Shown here piece after piece: positions 20,143 through 31,000 of a DNA stretch of 64,000 bases. A model generated the notes under the pieces. That model searched no databases. It had not been told where the DNA came from and worked only from the letters and a program-made list of their open reading frames with translations. The first letter of the stretch is position 1, and each line of letters starts with the position of its first letter. This stretch comes from Pseudomonadota bacterium. GTDB taxonomy: Bacteria; Pseudomonadota; Gammaproteobacteria; Steroidobacterales; Steroidobacteraceae. A program made the position numbers and the translations under genes. Location of the stretch: assembly GCA_016703895.1 (NCBI GenBank), contig JADJBE010000001.1, positions 118,501 to 182,500 of the forward strand, read 5' to 3'.

Positions 20143-20323
20143 TTGTTTACCCCCTGTCCTGAATCTGCGTGACGATTGTCACAGAACCACCATGAAGTTG
20201 CACATGCGGCTAACAAAGCCTCTATCTTCCGCGCGCGCCACGCGACCGTCACAGCACGGTCACTCGTGCGCAGCAATACCCCGCTAACTTGCGCCCTCGT
20301 GTTTACAGAAATAGAGCTTTCGA

Positions 20324-20534
20324 TATGGAAACCAATCTCGCCTTACAACTGACCGACCTCGACCAGAGTAATTCGGCGACAAACTCGGTGCCGGTCGCGG
20401 CCGCCGAAAGACCCCACCTGATGCTGGTTGCCAATCCGGCACCGCGTACCCGCCTGCGTACTGCGGCTCGGCTTCGCCTGCGTCGCCTCGCCACCAGCAA
20501 CGCAACTGACTACAAGGCCTTCCGCGTCTATTGA
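20324..20534 (+). CDS. Possible small protein of 70 residues
   Basis: An open frame starts METNLALQLTDLDQSN and ends TDYKAFRVY. It is Arg-rich in the middle (TRLRTAARLRLRRL) with no recognised domain and only a weak ribosome site. Its end overlaps the stop of the convergent M48 protease gene by seven bases. It fills an otherwise empty 380-base gap, but may be chance. Confidence 0.3.
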
Positions 20535-22426
20535 GGCAGTGACGCCACGCTTGGCAGGAGTGGTGGCAACGGGCAGCGAAGTACCGCACAGACTGTGCGC
20601 AGCAGCTCCGCCTCGGCGGTAGACAACTGCTCGTCGTGGGCGATCGTCCTGACGAGCCCTTCCACGAGCGAGCGTTTGCCGTACGGGTGCAACCGTTGCA
20701 GCGCCTGCAATGCCTGCGCAAACTGCTCTGGCCACGGGTCGACGGGCCGGAATTCTGGCCGCTCGCGCGGCAACACCAGAGCGAGTCCGGCCTCGTACGC
20801 GCGACGCGCTGCCACCGGGTCCGCGCTGCCTTGGCTCGCCAGTACTGCAAAGACCGTTGCAACCGGCGCGGTCAACCGGGCTAGCGTTTGGGTGACAAAC
20901 TCGCGCGGGCCGGTCAACTCGTCATTTAGCGCCGCCTCGAGCATCAGGATCAGCGAACACTCGAATACGTCCGTTTGGCCATCGACGCGCGCGAGCAGAT
21001 TGACGGCTCGACGTAGGCGACGCCGGTTATCCAGCGTCAATCGTCGCAGAGCCGGAAACAGCAGCTGCACCACGGGCAGCCGCAACTGCGGTGGCACGGT
21101 TGCCAGACTACGTTCGTGCTGATCGACCACCGCCAGCAAGTCCGCGCCAAGAAACCGCGCCAGAATCTCCCGTTGCGCAGCGTTGACGGCGGGCTGCTCA
21201 CCGATCAATGACGCCAATAGCATGGGCAGCGCCGTGTTGGGCGACGCAGCGGCCGCGATCACGGCCGGCGGCACGTCGGCGCGCAAGCCAACGGCCCGGG
21301 CAATTTGCAAGGTGTCCGGGTTGCCCACTTGCGATGCGATCGCTGCCGGCACGGCTGGCACCGTCGGCGTTGCAGCCGCGAGCCCACTGATATTGGCGGA
21401 GTTGTCATCCTGCGCGAGAGTCGCACGACTCGCATCGCGTTCTGACAACGCGACTGCGCGCTCGAAGTCCTGCTGTTTGAACGAGGGGTCCAGTGCCTGG
21501 ATACGCTCGACCAGCGGTGGATGGGTGGCGAGCAGTCGCCGCAACTGACCCGTCGCAAACAACATGTGCGCCACTTCTTCGCCGTCCGCGGTCTCGAGCC
21601 GCGAACCCGCCGACAGGCCACCAATCTTGACGAGCGCGCCTTTGAGACCTTGGGGATTGCGCGTGAACTGCACGGCCGAAGCGTCCGCCAACTGCTCGCG
21701 CTTACGCGACACCGCTGCTTGCAGCAAGCGGCCGAAGAACAGGCCGACGTAACCCACGATCATGATGGCCAGCGCGAGCGCGAGCAAACCACCGTGACCG
21801 CGCCGCGAGTCGCCGCGGCCTGAGCTGTGGCGCAGTACGGTGCGGCCGATCACCGCGATCGCTAACAAACCAAACAACCAGCCCATCAGCCGTATGTTGA
21901 GGGCCATATCGCCATTGAGGATGTGACTGAACTCATGGGCGATAACGCCTTGCAGCTCATCGCGTGACAGGCGCTGCAACGCTCCCTGCGTCACGGCAAC
22001 GGCGGCGTTCGCCGGCGTGTGGCCAGCCGCGAAAGCGTTGATGCCGGCCTCGTTCTCCAAAACGTAAACTTCTGGCATCGGCACGCCAGAGGCGATGGTC
22101 ATTTCCTCGACCACGTTCAGCAGTCTTAGTTGCGCTGGGTCGGTGGTGCCGCGATCGACGCGCGTACCGCCGAGCGCGCGCGCCACCGCACCGCCGCCGT
22201 CACGCAACGTGAAAGTACGGAAGATACTGGCGCCGCAGATGATTGCCAGTGTGAACAACGTGGTCACGAACAACAGCGAGCCGACATCCGCTCCCTCCTG
22301 GGAGGAAGCGAACCCGACTACTACCAGATCGACGGCGATGACGACGAGCGCCACAGCGAGCAGAAAGCCGCCGAGCAGCCACTTGGTCTGCCGCCGCGCC
22401 GCCGCCTGCCGCGCGTAGAAATCCAC
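20528..22426 (-). CDS. M48-family zinc metalloprotease (HtpX-like) with long C-terminal extension
   Basis: A 632-residue membrane peptidase. Two helices (about 16-38 and 48-68) precede the M48 domain, whose zinc site is HEFSH with the third ligand in SRKREQLADA. Two more helices (190-235) separate the motifs, as in HtpX. After about residue 300 an alanine-rich, mostly helical extension of 330 residues has no motif I recognise. GTG start, six bases after lemA; LemA-M48 pairs are frequent and thought to act together in membrane protein quality control. HtpX itself is about 290 residues, so this is the long variant. Confidence 0.85.
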   Translation of the reverse strand: MDFYARQAAARRQTKWLLGGFLLAVALVVIAVDLVVVGFASSQEGADVGSLLFVTTLFTLAIICGASIFRTFTLRDGGGAVARALGGTRVDRGTTDPAQLRLLNVVEEMTIASGVPMPEVYVLENEAGINAFAAGHTPANAAVAVTQGALQRLSRDELQGVIAHEFSHILNGDMALNIRLMGWLFGLLAIAVIGRTVLRHSSGRGDSRRGHGGLLALALAIMIVGYVGLFFGRLLQAAVSRKREQLADASAVQFTRNPQGLKGALVKIGGLSAGSRLETADGEEVAHMLFATGQLRRLLATHPPLVERIQALDPSFKQQDFERAVALSERDASRATLAQDDNSANISGLAAATPTVPAVPAAIASQVGNPDTLQIARAVGLRADVPPAVIAAAASPNTALPMLLASLIGEQPAVNAAQREILARFLGADLLAVVDQHERSLATVPPQLRLPVVQLLFPALRRLTLDNRRRLRRAVNLLARVDGQTDVFECSLILMLEAALNDELTGPREFVTQTLARLTAPVATVFAVLASQGSADPVAARRAYEAGLALVLPRERPEFRPVDPWPEQFAQALQALQRLHPYGKRSLVEGLVRTIAHDEQLSTAEAELLRTVCAVLRCPLPPLLPSVASLPQ

Positions 22427-22432
22427 AGCGAA

Positions 22433-23020
22433 CTAGGTGAACGACACCTTCGGCGCCTGACGCGCTTCGGGAGCGCCAATGTCGAGCAACTGCGCCGCGA
22501 GGAAACTGAACATGCTGGCAACGATATTGCCGGGGAACATCTCGCGCATGTTGTTATACGACATGACCGCATCGTTGTACGCTTGGCGCGCGAACGCGAC
22601 CTTATTCTCGGTGCTGGTCAGCTCTTCGGTGAGCTGCATCATGTTCTGGTTGGCCTTCAAATCTGGATACGCTTCCGAGAGCGCAAACAACCGCCCGAGC
22701 ATGCCAGACAATGCGCCCTCTGCACTCGCCAGCTTCGCCATGGCGGCCGGGTTGCCGGGATCGGCAGCGGCACCCTTCAGTCCATCCACCGCCATATTGC
22801 GCGCCTTGATGACAGCCTCGAGCGTTTCCCGTTCGTGCTTGAGGTAGCCCTTGGCCGTCTCAACGAGATTGGGGATCAAGTCGTATCGACGCGTCAGTTG
22901 CACGTCGATCTGCGCAAACGCATTCTTGAACGCGTTGCGCGCCGCCACCAGCCGGTTGTAGACCCCGACGACGAACGCCGCGACTCCCGCAATGATCAAT
23001 AACAGAATGATCAATTCCAC
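22433..23020 (-). CDS. lemA: LemA-family protein
   Basis: A 195-residue protein with an N-terminal hydrophobic helix (ELIILLLIIAGVAAFVVGVY) and the LemA core of long helices, including YNRLVAARNAFKNAFAQ, RRYDLIPNLVETAKGYLKHE and RQAYNDAVMSYNNMREMFP. GTG start with an AGAGGTG site. It is immediately followed by the M48 protease gene, the usual arrangement. Biochemical role is not established; a membrane-anchored scaffold for the protease is likely. Confidence 0.9.
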   Translation of the reverse strand: MELIILLLIIAGVAAFVVGVYNRLVAARNAFKNAFAQIDVQLTRRYDLIPNLVETAKGYLKHERETLEAVIKARNMAVDGLKGAAADPGNPAAMAKLASAEGALSGMLGRLFALSEAYPDLKANQNMMQLTEELTSTENKVAFARQAYNDAVMSYNNMREMFPGNIVASMFSFLAAQLLDIGAPEARQAPKVSFT

Positions 23021-23023
23021 AGT

Positions 23024-23368
23024 TCACCTCTTCTTCTTTTTAGCTGGCTTTTTGGCAGTAGCCGTCTTCTTCGGCTCCGCTTGCTCGCCTAAAACCCGAA
23101 ACAGATTGGCAATGAATTCCTGACGTTCGCCCGCCATGCGTTGCTCAAGGGCGGGTGGGAACTCATACGCGTCCACCTCACCCGCCTTGAAAGCACCGCG
23201 CTTGGCGCCGATCGCCTCCATCGCCATGACGCGCTCCCGCAGCGCCCAGACTTCGCTGGCCAGCGTGACAACCATGTTCAATACCTTGTCAGTCGCCGGG
23301 TCCGCAAAAAAATACGGCCGGCCGCCACGGATATTGCGGCGCATCGGTTGCTTGTCTTTGCTCGTCAT
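23024..23368 (-). CDS. Small basic-tailed protein of unknown function
   Basis: A 114-residue protein starting MTSKDKQPMRRNIRGGRPYF. The middle is predicted helical (LNMVVTLASEVWALRERVMAME) and the end is a lysine-rich tail (KKTATAKKPAKKKKR), suggesting nucleic acid or acidic-partner binding. It begins 21 bases after the methyltransferase gene on the same strand and is probably co-transcribed. I do not recognise a family. Confidence 0.7.
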   Translation of the reverse strand: MTSKDKQPMRRNIRGGRPYFFADPATDKVLNMVVTLASEVWALRERVMAMEAIGAKRGAFKAGEVDAYEFPPALEQRMAGERQEFIANLFRVLGEQAEPKKTATAKKPAKKKKR

Positions 23369-23389
23369 TCAATAGTCTCCCGCTAGCAA

Positions 23390-24574
23390 TTATTTCCAGG
23401 CGCCAAAACAGTACCACTGCAATCCATCGGACAGTCGGCCGGTCTTGTCGCTATCGACTGCGCCCTGCGCGGCGACCGCGCGCGTCACCGCCTGCTCACC
23501 AAACCAAGCGATCGACGGCACCACGAACTGCACGTAGTTAGTAGACTTGAAGCCCGCCTGCCTGCAAAGCCGCTGTGGCACGAGGTCTCGAAATGGCTTG
23601 TAGTAAGGCTCATTGTTATATGAGCTGTCCCAGTCGAGGTAGAACGCGTCATAGGGCGATAGTTGGGCGTTCGGCGGCAATTCCATATGCAACATCAACC
23701 CGCCTGGCTTGAGGACCCGATAGGCTTCGGCCAGCACCTTAGCAATGTCCTTGCGCGGCACTTCATGCAAAAACATGGACGAGAACACGACGTCGAAGCT
23801 AGCGTCTACGTACTTGAGCGCCGTCGCGTTCATCTGCTCGAAGTCGACGGCCCGATTCTGTGCTTGCGCACGCGCATGAGCGTAACGCAGACAGGGTGCG
23901 GCGACGTCAATACCCCGCACGTGTGCGCTCGGGTAGGTGTCCTTCCAGGACCCGGTGTTGTGACCAATCGTACAGCCGAGGTCGAGAATCTCCGCCGGTT
24001 TGAATTTGGGGTAGCGCGCCTTGATGAAGCGCGAGATGCTCTCACCAATGTCATCGAGGTTCTGACCCATCAAGCCAAACGAGAACACCGCGAGGCCATT
24101 GTCATAGAGTGAGCCGGCCGCCAGGTCCTCGGACTCGTACTCGCCATCGTAGTTACCCGGCATCAAGTGCACGTCCAACGCGGAGACCGAGCGCGGCACC
24201 TCGAGCTGCGCATCGAGCTTGAGCTTGCCCGGTCGGCGCGTGGCTAGCGCCTTGGCTTTCTTCTTCAGCGACTCGCGCTGGCGCTCGAGTGGTGGAAACA
24301 CCGACTGCCACACCATGTCCTGCGCGGTGACGCGCAATGACGAGTAGAACTTGAAGAACTCGTTGGAGCGGATGGCCTGATGGACTTCGGGTCCATCTTT
24401 CGGCGCGCGGCGCGCCTTGCGCCGAAATGCGGGCTCAACCTCGGCGTCGTAACTGGCGCGCATACCAGTCGCCATATCATTCAACACGTAGGCACGTAGG
24501 CCCGACACGAAGTTCATCCGTGCGTGCTCATCGCGGGTCTTGGCAAGACGCAGGTCGTGTTTGAGCTCCAACAT
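23390..24574 (-). CDS. Class I SAM-dependent methyltransferase
   Basis: A 394-residue protein with an N-terminal helical region (to about 175) of unknown role and a Rossmann methyltransferase domain. Motif I is ILDLGCTIGHNTGSW, followed by VRGIDVAAPCLRYA, the loop FDVVFSSMFLHEVP and RVLKPGGLMLHMEL. Substrate is unknown; the fold resembles small-molecule methyltransferases. It is paired with the small lysine-tailed protein downstream and divergent from the pilin cluster across 142 bases. Confidence 0.8.
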   Translation of the reverse strand: MLELKHDLRLAKTRDEHARMNFVSGLRAYVLNDMATGMRASYDAEVEPAFRRKARRAPKDGPEVHQAIRSNEFFKFYSSLRVTAQDMVWQSVFPPLERQRESLKKKAKALATRRPGKLKLDAQLEVPRSVSALDVHLMPGNYDGEYESEDLAAGSLYDNGLAVFSFGLMGQNLDDIGESISRFIKARYPKFKPAEILDLGCTIGHNTGSWKDTYPSAHVRGIDVAAPCLRYAHARAQAQNRAVDFEQMNATALKYVDASFDVVFSSMFLHEVPRKDIAKVLAEAYRVLKPGGLMLHMELPPNAQLSPYDAFYLDWDSSYNNEPYYKPFRDLVPQRLCRQAGFKSTNYVQFVVPSIAWFGEQAVTRAVAAQGAVDSDKTGRLSDGLQWYCFGAWK

Positions 24575-24716
24575 CGCAATACCTCCACAGTGCGCTGGTC
24601 CAAAGTGCGGCGGGCAGTAATCCGCGAGAACTCTGCCACGCAGTCTGGGTTATGTCGAGTCGGCGCTGCGAGCCGCGTCACAGCGGTACAACGCCCCGGC
24701 GCGCAGTATACCCAGC

Positions 24717-25169
24717 ATGCGAGCGCGCAACAGTTCTCACCAAATGGGCGTCACGTTGATTGAACTGCTGATCGTCGTGACAATAGTCGGCATCCTCGCG
24801 GCGATCGCTTATCCAAGCTATCGCGCTTATGTCGTACGGACCAACCGCACTGAAGCGAAAGCTGCGCTGCTGAGTCACGTGCTGCGGCTGGAGCGTTGCT
24901 TCGCGCGAACCCAGAACTACTTTAGCCCGCAATGCACGCTAGACGACGGCGGTGCCGCGATGTACCCCTTCACCGCCAGCGATAACTACATCCTCACCAT
25001 GACGGCCAGCGCACTTGGCGCGGGCAACTATGACCTGACCGCCGTACCGCAAGGCGCGCAAGCCAACGATGACACGCAGTGCGCATCGTTCGTCATCGAC
25101 AATCTGGGCAATCGGTCGGTTACAGGGACCGCAACTGCGACCGCGGAAGCCAGTTGCTGGGACCGCTGA
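24717..25169 (+). CDS. pilE: Type IV pilin PilE-like
   Basis: A 150-residue prepilin. The short leader ends at G11 with the processing site MG|VTLIELLIVVTIVGILAA, including Glu at mature position 5. The C-terminal half has paired cysteines (RCFART..., TQCASF..., ASCWDR). It resembles a second pilin at 32449-32889, particularly the TLIELLIVVTIVGIL helix and the DNLGN...SCW ending. First gene of the minor-pilin cluster, so it may be a minor rather than the major subunit. Confidence 0.9.
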   Translation: MRARNSSHQMGVTLIELLIVVTIVGILAAIAYPSYRAYVVRTNRTEAKAALLSHVLRLERCFARTQNYFSPQCTLDDGGAAMYPFTASDNYILTMTASALGAGNYDLTAVPQGAQANDDTQCASFVIDNLGNRSVTGTATATAEASCWDR

Positions 25170-25355
25170 ACGAGCCGTTTGCCACAGGCTAACAATCGGT
25201 ACTGGTTCACGTTTTCCGGCCTACGAGCTCGATTCAAGACTTATGTCGTGTTGACGCTGCGAACCACGTCACACGCTACGACCGCTCAGCCCACCCGCCT
25301 CACCACTCGTCGACTGCTCAAGCAAGACCCTTGGCGGGCCGCCAGCATAGTACTC

Positions 25356-25892
25356 ATGAAAACGGCCGCATACCGCTCACAAGCAGGCTACACGCTGCTA
25401 GAACTGATGACCGCACTCTCGATCATGGGCATCCTGATCGCGATCGGTGCGCCGTCGTTCAACGACTACAACCGCAACTCGCGCACGCTCGCTGCGCAGA
25501 ACGATTTAGTCACGGCGTTGAACTTGGCGCGCAGCGAAGCCGTTCAGCGCTCACTTCGCGTATCGGTCTGTGCGTCGAGCGATGGCGCCAGTTGCACCGG
25601 CAACGCCACCTGGAATGACGGCTGGATCGTGTTCCGCGATGGCGCCACTGCGGGTACGTTCGACGGCACCGATGCCGTACTACGGGTAGCCGCTGGCCCC
25701 CCGGCGACCAGCGTGCAAATCCCTGCCGCTAGCGCACAGAACTTTTATTCATTTCTCGCTACTGGCACTGCTAGCCCGTCCGGCTCGATTGAAGTACTGC
25801 CCTATGCGTGTACCGCCGGCGATCGAAAACTGCGTCAGATCGCGATCACTGCGATCGGCAGGATCCGCTCGACGCTCGCGCTGTGCCCCTAA
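25356..25892 (+). CDS. fimT: FimT/GspH-type minor pseudopilin
   Basis: A 178-residue prepilin from ATG 25356; the frame is open further upstream but the prepilin leader fixes this start. Processing motif AG|YTLLELMTALSIMGILIA, then the GspH/FimT fold with LNLARSEAVQRS and WNDGWIVFRD, both diagnostic of FimT. It is a pilus assembly-priming subunit; FimT homologues have also been linked to DNA binding in transformation. A 186-base gap separates it from pilE, so it may have its own promoter. Confidence 0.9.
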   Translation: MKTAAYRSQAGYTLLELMTALSIMGILIAIGAPSFNDYNRNSRTLAAQNDLVTALNLARSEAVQRSLRVSVCASSDGASCTGNATWNDGWIVFRDGATAGTFDGTDAVLRVAAGPPATSVQIPAASAQNFYSFLATGTASPSGSIEVLPYACTAGDRKLRQIAITAIGRIRSTLALCP

Positions 25893-25911
25893 CTGATAGG
25901 CCTCAAGCATC

Positions 25912-26379
25912 ATGATTGCAAGATCCATCAATCACCACGCACCGCAACGCGGCTTCACCTTGGTCGAAGCATTGATCGCGGTGCTGGTGTTGTCCATTGG
26001 CCTACTGGGAGTGGCAGGCTTGCAGCTCTCAAGTCTGCGCGGCAACAGCGACGCAGCACGCCGGTCGCAGGCTACTTTCCTGGCCTACGACATTGCCGAC
26101 CGCATGCGCGCCAATCGCGACAGCGCTTTGGCTGGTGAGTATGACATCGCACTCGCCACCGCTACTCCGGCTGCCGGTGGCGCCACCTTGTCGCAACGCG
26201 ATCTGAACGAATGGCGCACGTCCATCGTCGCAACGTTGCCGAGCGGCGCCACACCCGCCACCGGCGAGATCTCGCGCCTGGCGGGCGGCGAGCAGTTTCA
26301 GATAACGGTGCGCTGGTTCGAGGGCACCCAAGCCGGCGCGCCTACGGCCATGCAGTTTGTCACGCGGACGGATATCTGA
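25912..26379 (+). CDS. pilV: Minor pilin PilV
   Basis: A 155-residue prepilin with RG|FTLVEALIAVLVLSIGLLGV, the GLLGVAGLQ extension typical of PilV, and downstream ARRSQATFLAYDIADRMRANR, a PilV signature. Located 19 bases after fimT and two bases before pilW, indicating one operon. It forms part of the initiating tip complex with PilW, PilX and PilY1. Confidence 0.92.
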   Translation: MIARSINHHAPQRGFTLVEALIAVLVLSIGLLGVAGLQLSSLRGNSDAARRSQATFLAYDIADRMRANRDSALAGEYDIALATATPAAGGATLSQRDLNEWRTSIVATLPSGATPATGEISRLAGGEQFQITVRWFEGTQAGAPTAMQFVTRTDI

Positions 26380-26381
26380 TC

Positions 26382-27449
26382 ATGCATACGATCTCCGGCA
26401 AGACGCCGAAATACGCGCGCGGCTTCAGCATCGTCGAGCTGATGGTCGCCATGACGCTGTCTCTGATCCTGTTAGCCGGCGTGCTATCGGTCCTCTACAG
26501 CTCAAAGCTCACTTACATGGAGAACGAGCGGACCGCACGCATCCAGGAGAATGCCCGCGGTGCGATGGAGTTCCTGCTGCGCGACCTCCGCGCCAGCGGT
26601 TATCGCGGTTGCTCGCAAGGTATTGTGGCTTCGGACTACCGCAATGCTCTCGCAAACCCCACTTCCTTGATCAATGACTTCCGCAACCCTGTGCAGGGAT
26701 TTGAAAGCACGGGCGGCGGAGTCTGGTCGCCAGACCCCGCAGCGGCGGGCGTCGTCAACGCAGGTTCCCTCGACCCAGGCAGCGACGTGGTCGTGATTCG
26801 CAGCTATCGTCCAGGCAATTTGATTGGCCGGGTGAACGCGGACATGACGACCGGTACAGGTACCCTCAGCGTCGACAAGGCTAACAACAGCAGTTGGGGG
26901 ACGAATACCCGCTTTGTTCTCTCGGACTGCGACTTGATTTCCGTATTCGCCGCCACGCCCATCAATAACACCGCTACGACGACCGACCTCGCTCGCCCCG
27001 TATCAGCCGGATCCAATTTGACAACAGATATTGGTCGCTTCAACGCAGGCGCGCTCGTGACGCCGGTCGTCACGGCACAGTACTTCATCCAGGACACGGA
27101 TCTCGCACCCGGACCCGCCAACTATCGACCCTCGCTGTTCCGCAGCATCAATGGTGCGGCACCTGAGGAGCTCGTCGAGGGCGTCGAGATACTGCAAGCA
27201 CGCTATGGCATCGACGACGCCGGTGAGGTCACAACAATCGACCAATACGTTACTGCTGACGCGGTGCCCGACTGGAACCGAGTGGTGGCAGTCAACCTCG
27301 GCATGCTGATCCGCTCACCGGAAGAAACCGGCACCGACGTCGACCCCGCGACCTACGACGTGCTCGGCACGGTCGTCGGGCCATTCAACGACCGCCGCCA
27401 GCGCACGCTGCTGACGACCACCATCACCCTGCGCAATCGCACCAAGTAA
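26382..27449 (+). CDS. pilW: Minor pilin PilW
   Basis: A 355-residue prepilin from ATG 26382. Processing site RG|FSIVELMVAMTLSLILLAG, followed by the PilW-typical NERTARIQENARGAMEFLLRD and CSQG. Start chosen at MHTISGKTPKY because it lies two bases after the pilV stop and gives a normal leader; an overlapping upstream extension is a shadow of pilV. Role: tip complex subunit of type IV pili. Confidence 0.92.
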   Translation: MHTISGKTPKYARGFSIVELMVAMTLSLILLAGVLSVLYSSKLTYMENERTARIQENARGAMEFLLRDLRASGYRGCSQGIVASDYRNALANPTSLINDFRNPVQGFESTGGGVWSPDPAAAGVVNAGSLDPGSDVVVIRSYRPGNLIGRVNADMTTGTGTLSVDKANNSSWGTNTRFVLSDCDLISVFAATPINNTATTTDLARPVSAGSNLTTDIGRFNAGALVTPVVTAQYFIQDTDLAPGPANYRPSLFRSINGAAPEELVEGVEILQARYGIDDAGEVTTIDQYVTADAVPDWNRVVAVNLGMLIRSPEETGTDVDPATYDVLGTVVGPFNDRRQRTLLTTTITLRNRTK

Positions 27450-27460
27450 GGACCGACCCC

Positions 27461-27997
27461 ATGTCGTGCAACACTCATCATCCGCAGCGTCAAGCCGGCG
27501 CTGCGCTCGTCACCAGCCTGCTGCTGCTCGTCGTGCTGACCATACTCGGCATCACCACGATGCAAATGACGCGCATGCAAGAGCGTATGGCCGGCAATAC
27601 GCGCGATATCTCGCTGGCGTTCCAGGCCGCGGAAGCGGCACTCCGCGACGGCGAGGCCTTGATCGACGCCGCGCCGACAGCGCCCATTCCTTGCTCAACG
27701 CCGCCGTGCAATGTTTACCAGACCGACTTTCTCCCCTTGCTGACGGGCCAAGGTACAGCTTGGTGGAACACCAACGGCATCGAGTACGGCGTTACCGGAA
27801 CGGACGAACTCGCCGACACGTTAGGTGTCGCGCAGGATCCGCGGCGCACCGTTGAATATCTGCGCTTCGTGCCGGATGACTTGATGGTAGGTGGCGCCAC
27901 GACTGGCCGCGACTTTTACCAGGTGACCGGCTATTCGCGCGGTGCAAGCAACAACGCGTATATCGTTCTGCAAACCACTTTCGCCAAGAGCTTTTGA
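27461..27997 (+). CDS. pilX: Minor pilin PilX
   Basis: A 178-residue protein with the PilX N terminus RQAGAALVTSLLLLVVLTILG, lacking the Glu5 of other pilins as is usual for PilX, and then TMQMTRMQERMAGNTRDISLAFQAAEAALRDGE, the conserved PilX helix. Eleven bases after pilW. It bridges the minor pilins and PilY1. Confidence 0.92.
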   Translation: MSCNTHHPQRQAGAALVTSLLLLVVLTILGITTMQMTRMQERMAGNTRDISLAFQAAEAALRDGEALIDAAPTAPIPCSTPPCNVYQTDFLPLLTGQGTAWWNTNGIEYGVTGTDELADTLGVAQDPRRTVEYLRFVPDDLMVGGATTGRDFYQVTGYSRGASNNAYIVLQTTFAKSF

Positions 27998-28026
27998 GCC
28001 AGACGATCTTTAAATAGGTGATCGCC

Positions 28027-31000
28027 ATGACTATGAACAAACTACCCCGTACCGGCCTGTTAGCGGTCTTTGCAGCCCTGACGGCCATTGCGTTGCAGGC
28101 AACGCCGCCGGTCGGCGCGGCAACGCCCGTGCCGCCAACGCCGCCGGGTGGGCCACTCGGACTGGCGAACAAACCATTGTTTCTCAATGACACAGTGGCT
28201 CCGCTCAACATGCTGGTCGTCGGCCGTGATCACAAGCTCTACTATGAAGCCTACAACGACGCCTCCGATCTAAACGGCGACGGCATACTGGACGTCGGCT
28301 TCAAACCGTCCATCACGTATTACGGATTGTTCGATTCCACGAAATGCTACGTCTACACCAACCCGACCTTCGTGCCGGTTGGCACGGCCTCTCTGCCCGA
28401 CAATACGTGCGCAGGCCAATGGTCCGGCAATTTCATGAACTACATAACCACGGCCCGTATAGACGCATTGCGCAAGGTGCTGTACGGCGGCAGCCGCTTG
28501 GTTGATACCGGCGCGATGACGATTCTAAAGCGTACGCACATCCCACAGGACGCGCACAGTTGGGGCAAAGACTACGAGAGCGTCGCTCGAGACGGGTATG
28601 ACATTACCCAGTACACGCCGCTGCCGATGCCGGCTGCCGGGACACGGCATCTGATCGCCAACACCACGCCGCTATTTTCAGCGAGCCAGCAGCCGCTAAT
28701 GCGCGTGCTACTCAGTCGCAACGCCCGCATCTGGAACTGGGTCAGCCGTGAGCGGCCGGTTGCCGGAACCGATGTCGACACGATCGGTGGTGGACAGATA
28801 CCCACCGACTACGTGGTAAACGTACAAGTTTGCTCGCTCGCGCCGCATGAGGCCAGCTGCCGACTCTACCCCAACGGCAACTACAAACCTGTCGGTCTGA
28901 TCCAGGAATATGGCGCTAACGACAAAATGTTGTTCGGCCTGTTGACCGGTAGTTATGCGCGTAACACCCAGGGCGGCGTGCTGCGCAAGGAAGTGGGCAC
29001 GATCAACGACGAGATTCGCGCGGTCGATGGTGTGTTCGAGCCGTTAGTCGGCATCATCCGCAATCTCGATGGATTCAAGACGACCGACTTTCCCAGCTCC
29101 AACTGGTACCACTACAGCTGCGGCTGGGTCACCAGCCGGCCAATCAACCCTGGCGAATGCGAAATGTGGGGCAACCCCGTCGGCGAGATGATGTATGAGA
29201 CGATGCGCTACTTCGCTGGCAAAGGCACGCCTACGGCGGCGTTCAATTACGGCGCTGGATCGACAGATGCCTCTTTGGGTCTGACCAAAGGTAACTGGCA
29301 GGACCCCTACACGCGGTTCCCGAGCTGCAGCAAGCCATTCCAGACCGTCATCAGCGATATCAACCCGTCATACGATACCGATTCGGTGCCCGGCTCGGCT
29401 TTCAGCGGCTTCGGCGGCGATATGCCTGGATTCGTCGCATCGGATGAAGCGTCCGAGATTTGGAACGGCGAGAAATCCAGCGGCACACTTGCTGGCGACT
29501 CGTTCTTCATCGGCGAGTCCGGTGGGCTGGCTGACGGCGCACCGACGCCGAAAACTGTTACCACGTTTGCCGATATTCGTGGCCTGGCACCTGAAGATCC
29601 TACCAAGCAAGGTGGTTACTATTCAGCGGCTGCGGCTTACTACGGCTTGAAGACCGATCTAAATGCGGCAGCCTTCGGCGACCAGAAGCTGCGTACTTTC
29701 GCGGTTGCGTTGGCGTCACCTTTGCCGCGCATTGAAATTCCGATGGCTGGCGGCAGGACCATTACGCTCGTGCCGTTCGGCAAGTCCGTCGGTGGCGGCT
29801 ACGGCATTGACCCGGCACAAGGCGCGTTCCAACCCACCAATAGCATTGTCGATTTCTACGTCGACACGATCACGCCAACCAGCGGCAGCTTCCGTGTCAA
29901 TTTCGAAGACGTCGAACAGGGCGCCGATCACGACATGGACGCCATTGTTCGCTATGACTATGTGGTCAACGCCAACGACACTGTCGATATCACTCTCACG
30001 TCAGAGTATGCCGCCGGCGGCATTATCCAGCACATGGGTTACGTGATCTCTGGCACGACGACAGACGGCACGTACCTTGAGGTCCGCGACATCGACACCA
30101 CTGCCGCGTCGGATCCAGACTACTTTCTGGATACTCCCGATGTCGCGGGAGCTCTGCCACTGACGAACACTCGTACGTTCTCACCTGGCGCCAATGGCAC
30201 CGCCTCGCTATTGCGCGACCCGTTGTTCTATGCCGCGAAATGGGGTGGCTTCACAGAAGCCCCGAATGCGGCCGACAACGTCCCGCAAGGAGCGGAATGG
30301 GACGCTGACGGTAATGGCGTGCCAGACAACTACTTCCTCGTCACCAACGCCCTGACACTGAAGGATCAGCTCGCTACGGCATTCGATTCGATACAGAAGT
30401 TTGCCGGCAGTGCCAGTGCGGCATCAGTCAATACAGCATCGATCAGCAGCAGCTCAAAGGTCTATCAGGCACTTTTCAACACCGGCGACTGGAGCGGCGA
30501 CATACATGCGTTCCCGTTCCTGGCGGACGGGACGATCGGCAGCCGCGTTTGGAAGGCGTCGGAGCAGGTGCCAACGCCCAACGCGCGCAAGATCTTTACG
30601 GTGGACTCCAGTGGCGACGCCGTGCCGTTCCAATGGGCGGCCATCGATCTGGTCCGCAAGACCGAGTTACAACCGCTCGCCGATAGCCGCGGCAACGATC
30701 GCCTCGACTATCTCCGCGGCGACCGCCAGTTCGAGCAACGCAACACGGGAACCTCGGGCGCGAGTTTCCGCAATCGCGCGATAGACAACGTACTCGGCGA
30801 TTTTGTCTCGTCAGCACCGGTATTCGTGGGCGCACCGGATGGTCGATTCGGCACGGTAATACCTGAAGCGTCGTCCTATCTCGCATTCCGAACATCGCAA
30901 GCCGGCCGCGCAGAGACACTCTATGCGGGCTCGAACGATGGCATGCTGCACGCGTTCGACGCAGTGACGGGCGCAGAGCGTTGGGCGTTCGTACCTGGCG

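Noticed and set aside
25179..25355. Upstream extension of the fimT frame
   Set aside because: A prepilin leader begins at 25356 and the extension has no conserved sequence.
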